Translations under genes and position numbers: made by a program
The notes under the pieces: model-generated
What the model was told of the DNA's origin: nothing
Databases searched by the model: none
Seen by the model: the letters and a program-made list of their open reading frames with translations, nothing else
Assembly (NCBI RefSeq): GCF_003711395.1
Contig: NZ_PJRJ01000006.1
Span: 1 to 64,000, forward strand
DNA: 64,000 bases
Direction: 5' to 3'
DNA from: Acinetobacter sp. B51(2017)
Lineage (GTDB): Bacteria > Pseudomonadota > Gammaproteobacteria > Pseudomonadales > Moraxellaceae
In this document: positions 37,673 to 46,225 of the stretch, piece by piece
Numbering within the stretch: the stretch's first letter is position 1
Layout of the letters: each line of letters opens with the position of its first letter

Positions 37673-37829
37673 ATAAAGGTTTCTGGCGATAAAACTGCAA
37701 ACCTAAAATTTGCTTATTGCGAAGTCGTGACCATAACAGCTTTTCAGCATCAGTCATGTTATTGCGTAAAACACGTGAGGCTTGTTTTAAGTTTTTATTG
37801 TAGGGCTTCATTTTTATTCTCTTTTATTT

Positions 37830-37965
37830 TTAATCTCCCCTAGCCCAGAGCCATATATGGTGCAAGGGAAAAGAGAGGGACGTCATGAATCCAATACCTC
37901 CATTAAATTTGAGAATAAGTCCCCCTTTGCAAAAGGGGGATTTAGGGGGATTCTTGTCATCAATA
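37830..37965. repeat. Palindromic intergenic repeat upstream of dhaK
   Basis: The stretch includes AATCTCCCCTAGCCCAGAGC and later GTCCCCCTTTGCAAAAGGGGG followed by ATTTAGGGGGATTC. It resembles the CCCTTT...AAAGGG palindromes at 2 kb and 39.86 kb. It occupies most of the gap between the DUF559 remnant and dihydroxyacetone kinase. Confidence 0.65.
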
Positions 37966-38105
37966 TACACATCAAAAACCGCCCCTTTTCTAACCCATCA
38001 CACCCAAGTCATCCGTTTTTACATATTTCAGTCAGCAAAGTGATGCCATTTCTATAATAATAAGCACTTTAGAACTCTCCCCAATAAAGATACAGGCATC
38101 ATTGC

Positions 38106-39836
38106 ATGAAAAAACTCATCAACAACCCAGAAAACTTGGTTGTGGAAATGTGCAAAGGCTTTGTCCTTGCGCACCCAGAACTTGAATTTACCGAGTCACA
38201 CAAAATCATTTCAAAAAAACAAAAGCATAATAACGTTGCGCTGATCAGTGGCGGTGGTAGCGGTCACGAACCTGCACATGCAGGCTTTGTGGGTCAAGGC
38301 ATGTTAGACGCTGCCGTATGTGGTGATGTCTTTGCATCTCCATCGCAAATTCAGGTCTATACAGCCTTACAACACGTCGCAACAGATAAAGGCGTGTTGA
38401 TGATTATCAAAAACTATTCTGGCGATATGATGAATTTCCAGAATGGTGCAGCTTTAGCCACTGAAGATGGTATTAAAGTCGATTATGTCAAAGTGGCTGA
38501 TGATATTGCAGTCAAAGACAGCCTCTATACAGTGGGTCGTCGTGGCGTTGCAGGAACGATCTTTGTACATAAAATTGCAGGTGCAGCAGCATCAAAAGGT
38601 TTAGAACTTGACCAAGTTAAAGCCGTCGCGCAAAAAGCAGCAGATAGCGTGACCAGTTTAGGCTTTGCCTATAGCTCATGTACTGTTCCTGCTAAAGGCA
38701 CCCCAACCTTCACCCTTGCCGATGATGAAATGGAATACGGAGTGGGTATTCACGGCGAACCGGGCATCCGTCGTGAAAAAATATTACCATCCAAAGAACT
38801 CGCACAGCGCATTGTCGATGACTTATTCCTTGACCGTCCTGAGCTAAGTGAAGTGGCTGTTTTGGTCAATGGCTTTGGTTCAACGCCAATGCAAGAACTG
38901 TATGTATTTAATAACGATGTGTGTGAACACCTTGTACGTAAAGGCATCAAAATTTACCGTACTTTTGTGGGCAACTACATGACCAGCATCGACATGAATG
39001 GTGCATCGGTATCGTTGTTGGCATTAGATGATGAGCTGAAAGACTATTTAGATGCAGAAGCGAATACCCCTGCCTTTAAAATGGATGGTTCAAAAGCACA
39101 GCCTTTAGCATTTGCACAACAAGATACAAAAGCAAAAAGCACTGTAAATACTCAAGTGGAAACGCAAGCCGAACATGCCGTGATTAGCAATGAGCAATTC
39201 AGTATTGAAAATCTGCGTTATGTGGTGGATGTCATGGCGGCCTGCATTATTAAAAATGAAGTGCCATTCTGCGAGCTTGATGCGCATGCCGGTGATGGTG
39301 ACTTTGGCATGAGCGTGGCAAAAGGTTTTAAACAACTTAAACGTCAGTGGCATGAACTGGTACAAGCCGAAAATATGGATGACTTCTTACAAAACTGCTC
39401 GATGATTATTATGCAGCACTGTGGCGGTGCATCAGGACCAATTTGGGGTTCTGCTTTCCGCGCTGCAAGTAAAGCAGTAAAAGGCAAAGTTACATTAAAC
39501 GTGGCAGATTTTGCAGAGATGCTACAAGCGGCAGTTCAAGGGATTCAAACCACAGGCGAACGTTCATTTGGGCGGGGTGCTGTTGTTGGGGATAAAACCC
39601 TAATTGATGCCTTAGTGCCTTGTGCTGATTCTTGGTCAGCAAATACAGACAAATCATTTAAAGAAAATTTTGTGTTAGGTGCACAAGCTGCTGTGGCCGG
39701 TGCAGAATCAACCAAAGAGATTGTGGCGCGTATGGGCCGTGCAGGAACCGTCGGGGATCGTAGTCTAGGTTATCCAGATGCTGGTGCGCATGGTTTAGGC
39801 GTAATCTTTAGCGATATTGCTGAACACATTAAGTAA
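38106..39836 (+). CDS. dhaK: Dihydroxyacetone kinase, ATP-dependent (fused DhaK-DhaL)
   Basis: It phosphorylates dihydroxyacetone with ATP, linking glycerol or DHA to triose phosphates. The 576-residue protein joins a DhaK domain (ALISGGGSGHEPAHAGF at 45-61; the substrate-bound His216 in GVGIHGEPG) to a DhaL nucleotide domain (DAHAGDGDFG from residue 392; SFGRGAVVGDKTLIDAL), linked by a short polar stretch at 330-362. The fusion shows that ATP, and not a PTS protein, is the donor, as in the Citrobacter enzyme. No glycerol dehydrogenase or transporter is adjacent. A palindromic repeat follows the stop. Confidence 0.93.
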   Translation: MKKLINNPENLVVEMCKGFVLAHPELEFTESHKIISKKQKHNNVALISGGGSGHEPAHAGFVGQGMLDAAVCGDVFASPSQIQVYTALQHVATDKGVLMIIKNYSGDMMNFQNGAALATEDGIKVDYVKVADDIAVKDSLYTVGRRGVAGTIFVHKIAGAAASKGLELDQVKAVAQKAADSVTSLGFAYSSCTVPAKGTPTFTLADDEMEYGVGIHGEPGIRREKILPSKELAQRIVDDLFLDRPELSEVAVLVNGFGSTPMQELYVFNNDVCEHLVRKGIKIYRTFVGNYMTSIDMNGASVSLLALDDELKDYLDAEANTPAFKMDGSKAQPLAFAQQDTKAKSTVNTQVETQAEHAVISNEQFSIENLRYVVDVMAACIIKNEVPFCELDAHAGDGDFGMSVAKGFKQLKRQWHELVQAENMDDFLQNCSMIIMQHCGGASGPIWGSAFRAASKAVKGKVTLNVADFAEMLQAAVQGIQTTGERSFGRGAVVGDKTLIDALVPCADSWSANTDKSFKENFVLGAQAAVAGAESTKEIVARMGRAGTVGDRSLGYPDAGAHGLGVIFSDIAEHIK

Positions 39837-39850
39837 GATTCAATCCTAGC

Positions 39851-39880
39851 AAACTCCCCCTTTACCAAAGGGGGAGTTTA
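39851..39880. terminator. Hairpin between dhaK and glsA, terminator or repeat
   Basis: AAACTCCCCCTTTACCAAAGGGGGAGTTT is a strong palindrome between convergent genes. It matches the dispersed CCCCCTTT/AAAGGGGG repeat, and it can serve as terminator in both directions even though its T-tracts are short. It reaches the glsA stop codon. Confidence 0.65.
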
Positions 39881-41155
39881 TGAATGAAACTTCGCTAAAT
39901 ACTTTTCTAATGCTTCATTCACCACTTCTCGCTTATGCCCTTTAAGCTGAGCTTCGCTCAAAATATTTTCCGAATCCACCACTTTTACAGTATGCCCATC
40001 TGCGTGTAAACGTTTAACACCTTCAAACAACATCCTTGCACCCACATTGTGCACCAAAGTTAAATTGGTCAGGTCTAAAAGAATCGTCGAGTTGCCTGCA
40101 GGTTCATTTTGCAAACGCCGTAATAACATTTCAGATTCAGTAAATTGCAGTACACCACGTAGTTCATACACGATCACATCTTGATATTGCTCAAGTACAT
40201 AACGGCTTTGTAAGATCGTTTGTGCCGATGGTGTACCCTGCATGAGATGCAACCCCATATCATTGGATAAACGCTCAAAGATTTTCACCCCACGCACACT
40301 ATTACCATGTGTATCAATCTTTGGGGAAAATACTGCAATTCCTACTTGTCCAGGCAATACCCCAAAAATCCCCCCGGCAACACCACTTTTGGCCGGAATA
40401 CCCACACTACTCAGCCAATCGCCTGCTGAGTCATACATACCACAGCTCAGCATCACACTTAACACTTGGCGTACTACGGCGCCATCGAGTAATCGTTCGC
40501 CTGTCAGGGGTTCAATCCCGCCATTGGCCAGCACACTGCTCATACGTGCTAAGTCTTTGACAGTCACCAAAATCGCACATTGTTTAATATAGCCGTATAC
40601 TATTTCTAGTGGGTCTTGTGCCAATACCCCAACAGTACGCAGCATATAACCAATAGATAAATTACGAAAAGCGCTCTGAATTTCTGATTCATACACCTTA
40701 AGATCAAAGCATAATTCACGCCCTGCCAAGCGACTTAAGAATTGGCGTAGTTTTTCAGCGCGTTGTTCACCTTGTTGGATCGGTATCAAAGCATGGGTCG
40801 TAATAGCGCCAGAGTTAATCATTGGATTTTTAGGGCGTTTGGTCACAGGATCTAAAGAAATTTGATTAAATGCCTCACCAGAAGGCTCTACATCAACTTT
40901 ATCTAATACTGCATTTAAGCCTAATTCTTGTAGCGCCAAAGCATAAGCAAAAGGTTTAGACATGGACTGAATGGTAAATTCCACCGTATCATCACCACTT
41001 GCATAAATGGTGCCATCGACCGTCGACAATGCCAAAGCCAGATGTTTGGAATTGGCTTGTGCTAACTCTGGAATATAGTCCGCCAAAGCGCCTTGACTGT
41101 TGGCTGCACATTGGCTTAACACATGGGTTAAATAATCAGGAACTGGCGTTTGCAT
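39878..41155 (-). CDS. glsA: Glutaminase with C-terminal STAS domain
   Basis: It hydrolyses glutamine to glutamate and ammonia. From the ATG at 41155 (MQTPVPDYLTHV) the protein has 425 residues. The serine-beta-lactamase-like glutaminase core includes SMSKPFAYALALQ with the SxxK pair at Ser64/Lys67, NPMINSGAI, YGYIKQCAILVTVKDLARM and AKSGVAGGIFGVLPG. About 110 extra residues at the C-terminus (YELRGVLQFTESEMLLRRL ... STILLDLTNLTLVHNVGA) form a STAS domain, which may sense ligands or partners. Earlier ATG (41188) and TTG (41212) starts are possible; none has a clear Shine-Dalgarno. Confidence 0.9.
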   Translation of the reverse strand: MQTPVPDYLTHVLSQCAANSQGALADYIPELAQANSKHLALALSTVDGTIYASGDDTVEFTIQSMSKPFAYALALQELGLNAVLDKVDVEPSGEAFNQISLDPVTKRPKNPMINSGAITTHALIPIQQGEQRAEKLRQFLSRLAGRELCFDLKVYESEIQSAFRNLSIGYMLRTVGVLAQDPLEIVYGYIKQCAILVTVKDLARMSSVLANGGIEPLTGERLLDGAVVRQVLSVMLSCGMYDSAGDWLSSVGIPAKSGVAGGIFGVLPGQVGIAVFSPKIDTHGNSVRGVKIFERLSNDMGLHLMQGTPSAQTILQSRYVLEQYQDVIVYELRGVLQFTESEMLLRRLQNEPAGNSTILLDLTNLTLVHNVGARMLFEGVKRLHADGHTVKVVDSENILSEAQLKGHKREVVNEALEKYLAKFHS

Positions 41156-41370
41156 ATTAAGAGACCATGATGGCTTTACTTTTAACATAAACGTTGGGTT
41201 TGCTTGTGCCAAGCACTGCCATATGAGGCTTACAATTTTATGACATAAGCGGTTTGGTCATTGGGGCTTTACCCATTTAAGTCCATTGACAATGCTTTAT
41301 TTGAAGCTTCGTATTTTCTACACTTTTTGTTGCTATACTCCACAAGCTTTCTATTGCCTCTATCTTTATA

Positions 41371-42519
41371 ATGCTTGCGTCGCAATTATCGGTCTTTAGT
41401 TTTATTATTCCCAGCTTTTTACTCTGTTTAGGTGGTGTAATTTTATGGCTAGGACAGCGTAAGTATATTGTGGCTTATGTGCGTTATTTTGCCTGTGTGA
41501 TTATTATGGCAGGGCTGTTACAAATCGCACAAGCAATCGCTATTCCTCACCAAATGATTCACGTTTTACCTTGGTTATGTACTTGGTTTTTGTTGATGAT
41601 TGCTCTCATGACGCACAGTATTTATCTGCGCTTTCAGATCAACATTCGTTGGTCCTTTATTGGCATTATTATTGTACTTTCAACCCCAATATTTTTATAT
41701 TTCAACTACATACATTACAGCCTACAATACCGTTTAATCGCCATAGCAATCGCAACAACTCTAATCTTCGCCAATAACATAAAAGAACTTGTTCACGCAC
41801 AGTCACGCAATTGGCTGGATCATTGGTTAAAAATGGTGATGATCGTCCTCTTGGTGGTTTTAAGTATACAGATCATATTTTTAGTCTTAATGTCATCCAC
41901 CGCTTTGTTGAGCAATTACCTGCCCTTATTTTGGTCCAGCACACAATTTACTATTTTATTTTTTAGCATGGCGATTTTCTCATTATTGGCTGGCTGCGCA
42001 GTACATGACTCCATGCGAGCCTTAAAATATGAACGTAATATTGATCCATTAACAGGTCTGTTAAATCGCCGTGCGCTGCATGACCCCAATAAGCTCTTTC
42101 GGGAGCTGCCGCCTGCCCCCTATGCACTATTATTGTGTGATTTAGATCATTTTAAAAAAATTAATGATCAATATGGTCATGCGGTAGGTGATTTGACTTT
42201 ACAGCATGTTAGTCACATTATGCGTATGACCTTACGTCATAGCGACCGTATTATTCGTTTAGGCGGTGAAGAATTTTTAGTGATTTTGGCTGCTCCTAAT
42301 GAGGCTGCTTTACATACCGCAGAACGCCTACGCAGCATGATTTATCATCAGCCTTTATCTGTTGCCGAACAGCACATTCAGACGAGTATCAGCATTGGCG
42401 TGTGTTGTTTTGAGCATACCGATGATTTTGACACAGCTTTACATGATGCTGATTTATTGCTGTATCAAGCCAAAAAATTGGGCCGTAATCAAGTGGCTTG
42501 GCAATTGACGAGCTCATAA
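41371..42519 (+). CDS. Membrane diguanylate cyclase (GGDEF)
   Basis: It makes cyclic di-GMP from two GTP. The N-terminal 210 residues contain about seven hydrophobic segments forming a membrane sensor of unknown input. The GGDEF domain follows (IDPLTGLLNRRAL; LLLCDLDHFKKINDQYGHAVGD). The active-site loop is GGEEF at 298-302, and an RxxD inhibitory site (RHSD, 289-292) lies five residues upstream, so product feedback inhibition is expected. No EAL domain is present. It is a single gene between divergent glsA and a co-directional MFS gene 67 bp on. Confidence 0.92.
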   Translation: MLASQLSVFSFIIPSFLLCLGGVILWLGQRKYIVAYVRYFACVIIMAGLLQIAQAIAIPHQMIHVLPWLCTWFLLMIALMTHSIYLRFQINIRWSFIGIIIVLSTPIFLYFNYIHYSLQYRLIAIAIATTLIFANNIKELVHAQSRNWLDHWLKMVMIVLLVVLSIQIIFLVLMSSTALLSNYLPLFWSSTQFTILFFSMAIFSLLAGCAVHDSMRALKYERNIDPLTGLLNRRALHDPNKLFRELPPAPYALLLCDLDHFKKINDQYGHAVGDLTLQHVSHIMRMTLRHSDRIIRLGGEEFLVILAAPNEAALHTAERLRSMIYHQPLSVAEQHIQTSISIGVCCFEHTDDFDTALHDADLLLYQAKKLGRNQVAWQLTSS

Positions 42520-42586
42520 AAAAACAGTTGTCGTCTAAAAAATAATCCAGCATGATGCCAAACACTATGATCGCTAGAGAATCTGC

Positions 42587-43867
42587 ATGGACGCAAAAGA
42601 TCGTCGCACCCTTGGCTTATCCTCTTTAGGGGGCGCTTTAGAGTTTTATGACTTTGTCATTTATGTATTTTACGCCAAGATTATTTCTGAGTTGTTTTTC
42701 CCCAACGGCTTAAGCCCATTTTGGGCCATGCTCAATACCTATGGTATTTTTGCCGCAGGTTATTTTTTCCGTCCTTTAGGCGGTGTCGTGATGGCCCATT
42801 GTGGTGATCTGCTGGGGCGTAAAAAATTATTTAGTTTATCTATTTTACTTATGGCCTTACCAACGCTTATGATTGGAATCATGCCAACTTTTGAAAGTAT
42901 TGGCTATGCAGCACCGCTGTTATTATTGCTCATGCGTGTGGTACAAGGCATTGCCATTGGCGGGGAAATTCCTGCGGCTTGGACTTTTGTGTCAGAGCAT
43001 GTACCTGCGTCTAAAGTTGGTTTTGCCAATGGCATTTTAACCGCCAGTTTGTCTTTAGGAATTTTACTGGGTGCATTAATGTCGTTATGGATTGCGCTGC
43101 AATTTAGCGAAAGCCAAATTTATGATTGGGCATGGCGTATTCCCTTTATTGTCGGTGGAGTATTTGGTTTATTGGCCATGTATTTACGCAGCTATTTAAA
43201 AGAAACCCCAGTATTTCAAGCCATGCAAGCCAAAAAACAATTGGCCAAAGAATTGCCAGTCAAACAAGTATTGGCCACCCATAAAACTGCTGTCGGCATT
43301 GGTATGTTAATGACTTGGTTTTTAACCGCTTGTGTAGTGGTGCTGATTTTAACCATGCCTCATTTACTCACCACCCATTTTGGTTATAGCCGTAGCCAAG
43401 CCTTTAGTTTGCAAAGTTTAGCGATTGTTATGCAAATGATAGGCTGTGTTGCTGCTGGTATTTTGGCAGATCGTTTTGGTGCTGGCCGAGTATTGTTGGT
43501 CGGCGCAATTTTTGTCGCCAGTATTGCCGGTATTTTCTATCAAAGTTTAGGTCATGCCAGTGCAAATATGATTTTTATGCTGTATATGCTGCTAGGTTTG
43601 GCTTCGGGTACGGTGGGCATGGTGTCTTATGCCTTAGTGAAAATGTTCCCTGCTCATATTCGTTTTTCAGGGATTTCTTTTTCTTATAATCTGGCGTATG
43701 CCATTGCTGGCGGTTTAACCTTGCCAGTGGTGCAATGGTTAAGCCTGTATAGCAATATTGGCGCAATGTACTACATTTGGGTGGTGTGCTTGGTCAGCGT
43801 ATTTACTGCTTTAATTTATCGTCAACGCTTTGAAAAATCTGCGGCGGTTGCAGCTGAAGCACTGTAG
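42587..43867 (+). CDS. MFS transporter, metabolite:H+ symporter family
   Basis: The 426-residue, 12-helix protein starts with LSSLGGALEFYDFVIYVF, the signature of metabolite:proton symporters of the ProP/KgtP/ShiA type. HCGDLLGRKKLFSLS is the cytoplasmic loop motif and LMRVVQGIAIGGEIPAAWTF the helix-4 motif. The substrate is probably a small organic acid or zwitterion; it cannot be specified. The gene's end overlaps the convergent 97-aa gene by 65 bp. Confidence 0.88.
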   Translation: MDAKDRRTLGLSSLGGALEFYDFVIYVFYAKIISELFFPNGLSPFWAMLNTYGIFAAGYFFRPLGGVVMAHCGDLLGRKKLFSLSILLMALPTLMIGIMPTFESIGYAAPLLLLLMRVVQGIAIGGEIPAAWTFVSEHVPASKVGFANGILTASLSLGILLGALMSLWIALQFSESQIYDWAWRIPFIVGGVFGLLAMYLRSYLKETPVFQAMQAKKQLAKELPVKQVLATHKTAVGIGMLMTWFLTACVVVLILTMPHLLTTHFGYSRSQAFSLQSLAIVMQMIGCVAAGILADRFGAGRVLLVGAIFVASIAGIFYQSLGHASANMIFMLYMLLGLASGTVGMVSYALVKMFPAHIRFSGISFSYNLAYAIAGGLTLPVVQWLSLYSNIGAMYYIWVVCLVSVFTALIYRQRFEKSAAVAAEAL

Positions 43868-44096
43868 TTTCAGCCACGTCAAAGCTTAAACGATAACCGC
43901 GAAATTCAATCACGGCGTAGAATTGTTCTGCGCCGTCATCTAAACCACTGGCATGCCACGTTGTGCCTTGTGGAAAATCATTCAACCATGTTGCTGCATA
44001 AAAGTCAGCGACACAATCTAACGTTAAATCTTTTGTATTGATTAATACGCTCAGCCACTTGTAGAAAGTGTGCAATCGGTTTTTGATAAAAATCAA
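43803..44096 (-). CDS. Small protein of unknown function (97 aa), downstream of NERD-helicase
   Basis: The frame opens at a TTG 8 bp past the helicase stop and encodes LHTFYKWLSVLINTKDLTLD and FYAATWLNDFPQGTTWHASG, ending FDVAETTVLQLQPPQIFQSV. The middle is protein-like and acidic, with no recognised domain. A different frame has an ATG one base after the helicase stop (MLIDFYQKPIAHFLQVAERI), which ends after about 36 codons. Either the TTG start is real or a frameshift joins the two. The last 65 bp overlap the convergent MFS gene. Close coupling to the helicase suggests a partner role, which is inference. Confidence 0.5.
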   Translation of the reverse strand: MIFIKNRLHTFYKWLSVLINTKDLTLDCVADFYAATWLNDFPQGTTWHASGLDDGAEQFYAVIEFRGYRLSFDVAETTVLQLQPPQIFQSVDDKLKQ

Positions 44097-44104
44097 TAAG
44101 CATT

Positions 44105-46186
44105 TTATTCCAGTAAACGCAATTTCTTTAAGCGTGATGACACCGCCCCTTCACTACGCTCTAGACGCTTGGCAATCTCTTTTAACGGCAATTGTTCTAG
44201 CATAAAAGCATCAATTAAACGTACTTCTTCATCTTCATCCCAAGGCTGATAAGCTTTGCCTGTTTTGCTAGAACTTTGAATTTCTGTGCTGTCGAGCTTC
44301 ACTTGGGTGGGTACTGGCACGCTAGGTAAATTTTGATGCTGCTCTAGCAAAGTGTGTAGCTCTTGATAAAAACCTTGCTTTTGGCTAGCCAAAAGATATA
44401 AATATTCTTGTGCGCGGGTGAGTGCAACATACGCCAATTTACGTTCGGTTTCTGCTTCACGTTTGGCGCGTGGCATCTGCTCTAAACCTAAGCAAAATAC
44501 ATGTTTAAACTCTAAGCCTTTACAGGATTCTAAATTTAAAACTTTGACGCTATCTGTGTCTAAATTGAGTTTCTTTTTAGCGCTTGAACTGGTCACCCAT
44601 TCTAACTGCACCGACTGCGCATGCGCGGCAAAGGCTTGATTAAGCCACTGTTCATCCTGTTTATGCGCGGTATCATAGGCTCTTAAAATAGCAACTTCTT
44701 TAGGCGCTGTACCTTGCTGAATTAAACGCGCAACTTTTTTGGCAATAGAATTGAGTAGTGTTTCACGTACAGGCTCATAATGGCTAATCGGATAGTGCCC
44801 CTTGCGACACTCTCCCGTATCTGGATTGAGCACCCGATCATAAATATCTTGGCCTTGTAGGCTGCCAATCTGTTTAGGATTGAGAAAGTCACGCGCTATG
44901 TCTAAAATTTCTTTGGTATTACGGTAACATTTTAGCAATTCAATCGGACGTTTACCTTGCACCTGCAAACCCACCGACTTCCAACTTGGCTTAGTGCGGT
45001 TAAAAATATTTTGCGCAGGGTCATAGCAAAATAAAATACTATTGGTATTGGGATTGACTAACTTGGTCAGCAACTGAATCCATTCTTGAGAAAAATCCTG
45101 CCCCTCATCAATTAAGATCGCATCATAAGGATGGGTATGAGGATGCTCATCTAAATAGTCTTGTAATAAACCGACAATACGTTGATCATAATCTTCTGAT
45201 TTTTCGCCCATTTTAAAGCCAACATTGGCTTGGGTAATGCTTTTGACCACCCCATGAAAATTCTGTACATCAATATGTTGTACTGTGCCCAACATATTTT
45301 TAATGTGATTGCATAAAGTGTTGTTAAAACACACCACCAAAATTTTCCAATCCGGATAAATTTGGCGTAAATAACGCGCGCGACTGGCTAAAACCAAAGA
45401 TTTACCACTCCCTGCGACGCCTTTTAAAATCCGATGCCCTTCGCCAATGTTTTTAGCGACACTTTCTTGCTGTAAATCGAGCGCCTTAAAATCTTGGGCT
45501 TGTGCTTTAAATAAATCGTCTTGTGTTAAATGATTGACCCGAATTTCAGGGAAAATCATATAGCGCAGCGCTTTTTCTTGCGCATAGCTTAAAGGATGAA
45601 AGTTAAAACTAAAACCTTCAAAAGCAGCCTGTAAGCGTTGTTTAGTTTGTTCACGGATCACAGCATCATTGAGATCCAATTCTAGCTCATCTTTAAACAA
45701 AGCTTTTTGAGCTGGGGTAATACTCGGATGGAGTAATTCCATTTCCTTGGCATCATGGCGCGTGAGATGGGTATAAAACACCGCATAGGTGACTGGAAAA
45801 ATCAATTTGCCTTGATATTGCCCTTGCGGATTAATAAAAGCTGCATTTTGCTTACATTGATTGATCAGTTTTAAGCTAAATTGGCGTGCTTGCACATTAG
45901 GATTCGCGACCGAAGTGACTTGGCCATTTTTATAAAAAGTACCAGAAAAATACAGTTTATCAATGTGAATAAAATGACTTTTCGACCAGTCTTTGACTTC
46001 TATGGCCAGTAAGCCCCAAGCAGGATGCCAAATTAAAAAATCCGAATAACGACCTAAAGCTTCAGGTTCATACCAAATACACACCCGATCATCATCACTA
46101 AACAAGTGTTGTAAAAATTTAAAAACTTTCTTTTCACCACTGGTGGCATCTGTTTGATTTAAGTTACTTGGTATAAATTCGGCCAT
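44105..46186 (-). CDS. NERD-domain superfamily 1 helicase with C-terminal DNA-binding-like tail
   Basis: The 693-residue protein has an N-terminal NERD nuclease-related domain (KKVFKFLQHLFSDDDRVCIW; YSDFLIWHPAWGLLAIEVKD, residues 20-66). A UvrD/PcrA-type helicase core follows with Walker A GVAGSGKSLVLA (256-267), Walker B DAILIDEGQDFSQEW (355-369) and motif V/VI-like KVLNLESCKGLEFKHVF and KLAYVALTRAQEYLYLL. The last 45 residues (WDEDEEVRLIDAFMLEQLPL, then KEIAKRLERSEGAVSSRLKK) look like a Myb/SANT or sigma-4-type HTH. It may process DNA ends in repair or defence. A small gene follows immediately. Confidence 0.88.
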   Translation of the reverse strand: MAEFIPSNLNQTDATSGEKKVFKFLQHLFSDDDRVCIWYEPEALGRYSDFLIWHPAWGLLAIEVKDWSKSHFIHIDKLYFSGTFYKNGQVTSVANPNVQARQFSLKLINQCKQNAAFINPQGQYQGKLIFPVTYAVFYTHLTRHDAKEMELLHPSITPAQKALFKDELELDLNDAVIREQTKQRLQAAFEGFSFNFHPLSYAQEKALRYMIFPEIRVNHLTQDDLFKAQAQDFKALDLQQESVAKNIGEGHRILKGVAGSGKSLVLASRARYLRQIYPDWKILVVCFNNTLCNHIKNMLGTVQHIDVQNFHGVVKSITQANVGFKMGEKSEDYDQRIVGLLQDYLDEHPHTHPYDAILIDEGQDFSQEWIQLLTKLVNPNTNSILFCYDPAQNIFNRTKPSWKSVGLQVQGKRPIELLKCYRNTKEILDIARDFLNPKQIGSLQGQDIYDRVLNPDTGECRKGHYPISHYEPVRETLLNSIAKKVARLIQQGTAPKEVAILRAYDTAHKQDEQWLNQAFAAHAQSVQLEWVTSSSAKKKLNLDTDSVKVLNLESCKGLEFKHVFCLGLEQMPRAKREAETERKLAYVALTRAQEYLYLLASQKQGFYQELHTLLEQHQNLPSVPVPTQVKLDSTEIQSSSKTGKAYQPWDEDEEVRLIDAFMLEQLPLKEIAKRLERSEGAVSSRLKKLRLLE

Positions 46187-46225
46187 GACCTAACTACGTT
46201 GTCTATTCCCCACGCGAAATATACG

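Larger units (their letters stand above)
36589..37811 (-). pseudogene. DUF559 (Vsr-like) endonuclease gene split by an IS982-family element
   Basis: On the minus strand translation starts at the ATG at 37811 (MKPYNKNLKQASRVLRNNMT, then DAEKLLWSRLRNK). It runs into the IS right flank and resumes beyond the element as YIVDFYCPAANLLIECDGSQ and HF. With the IS and one target copy removed the frame joins exactly as QKPLLNYIVDFYCP. These are the diagnostic DUF559 motifs (TxAExxLW, VDFYCP, E.DGSQH). After HFTEERG the sequence leaves the family and stops at 36589, so the usual C-terminal third is also missing. The gene is thus broken twice and presumably inactive. Confidence 0.85.
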
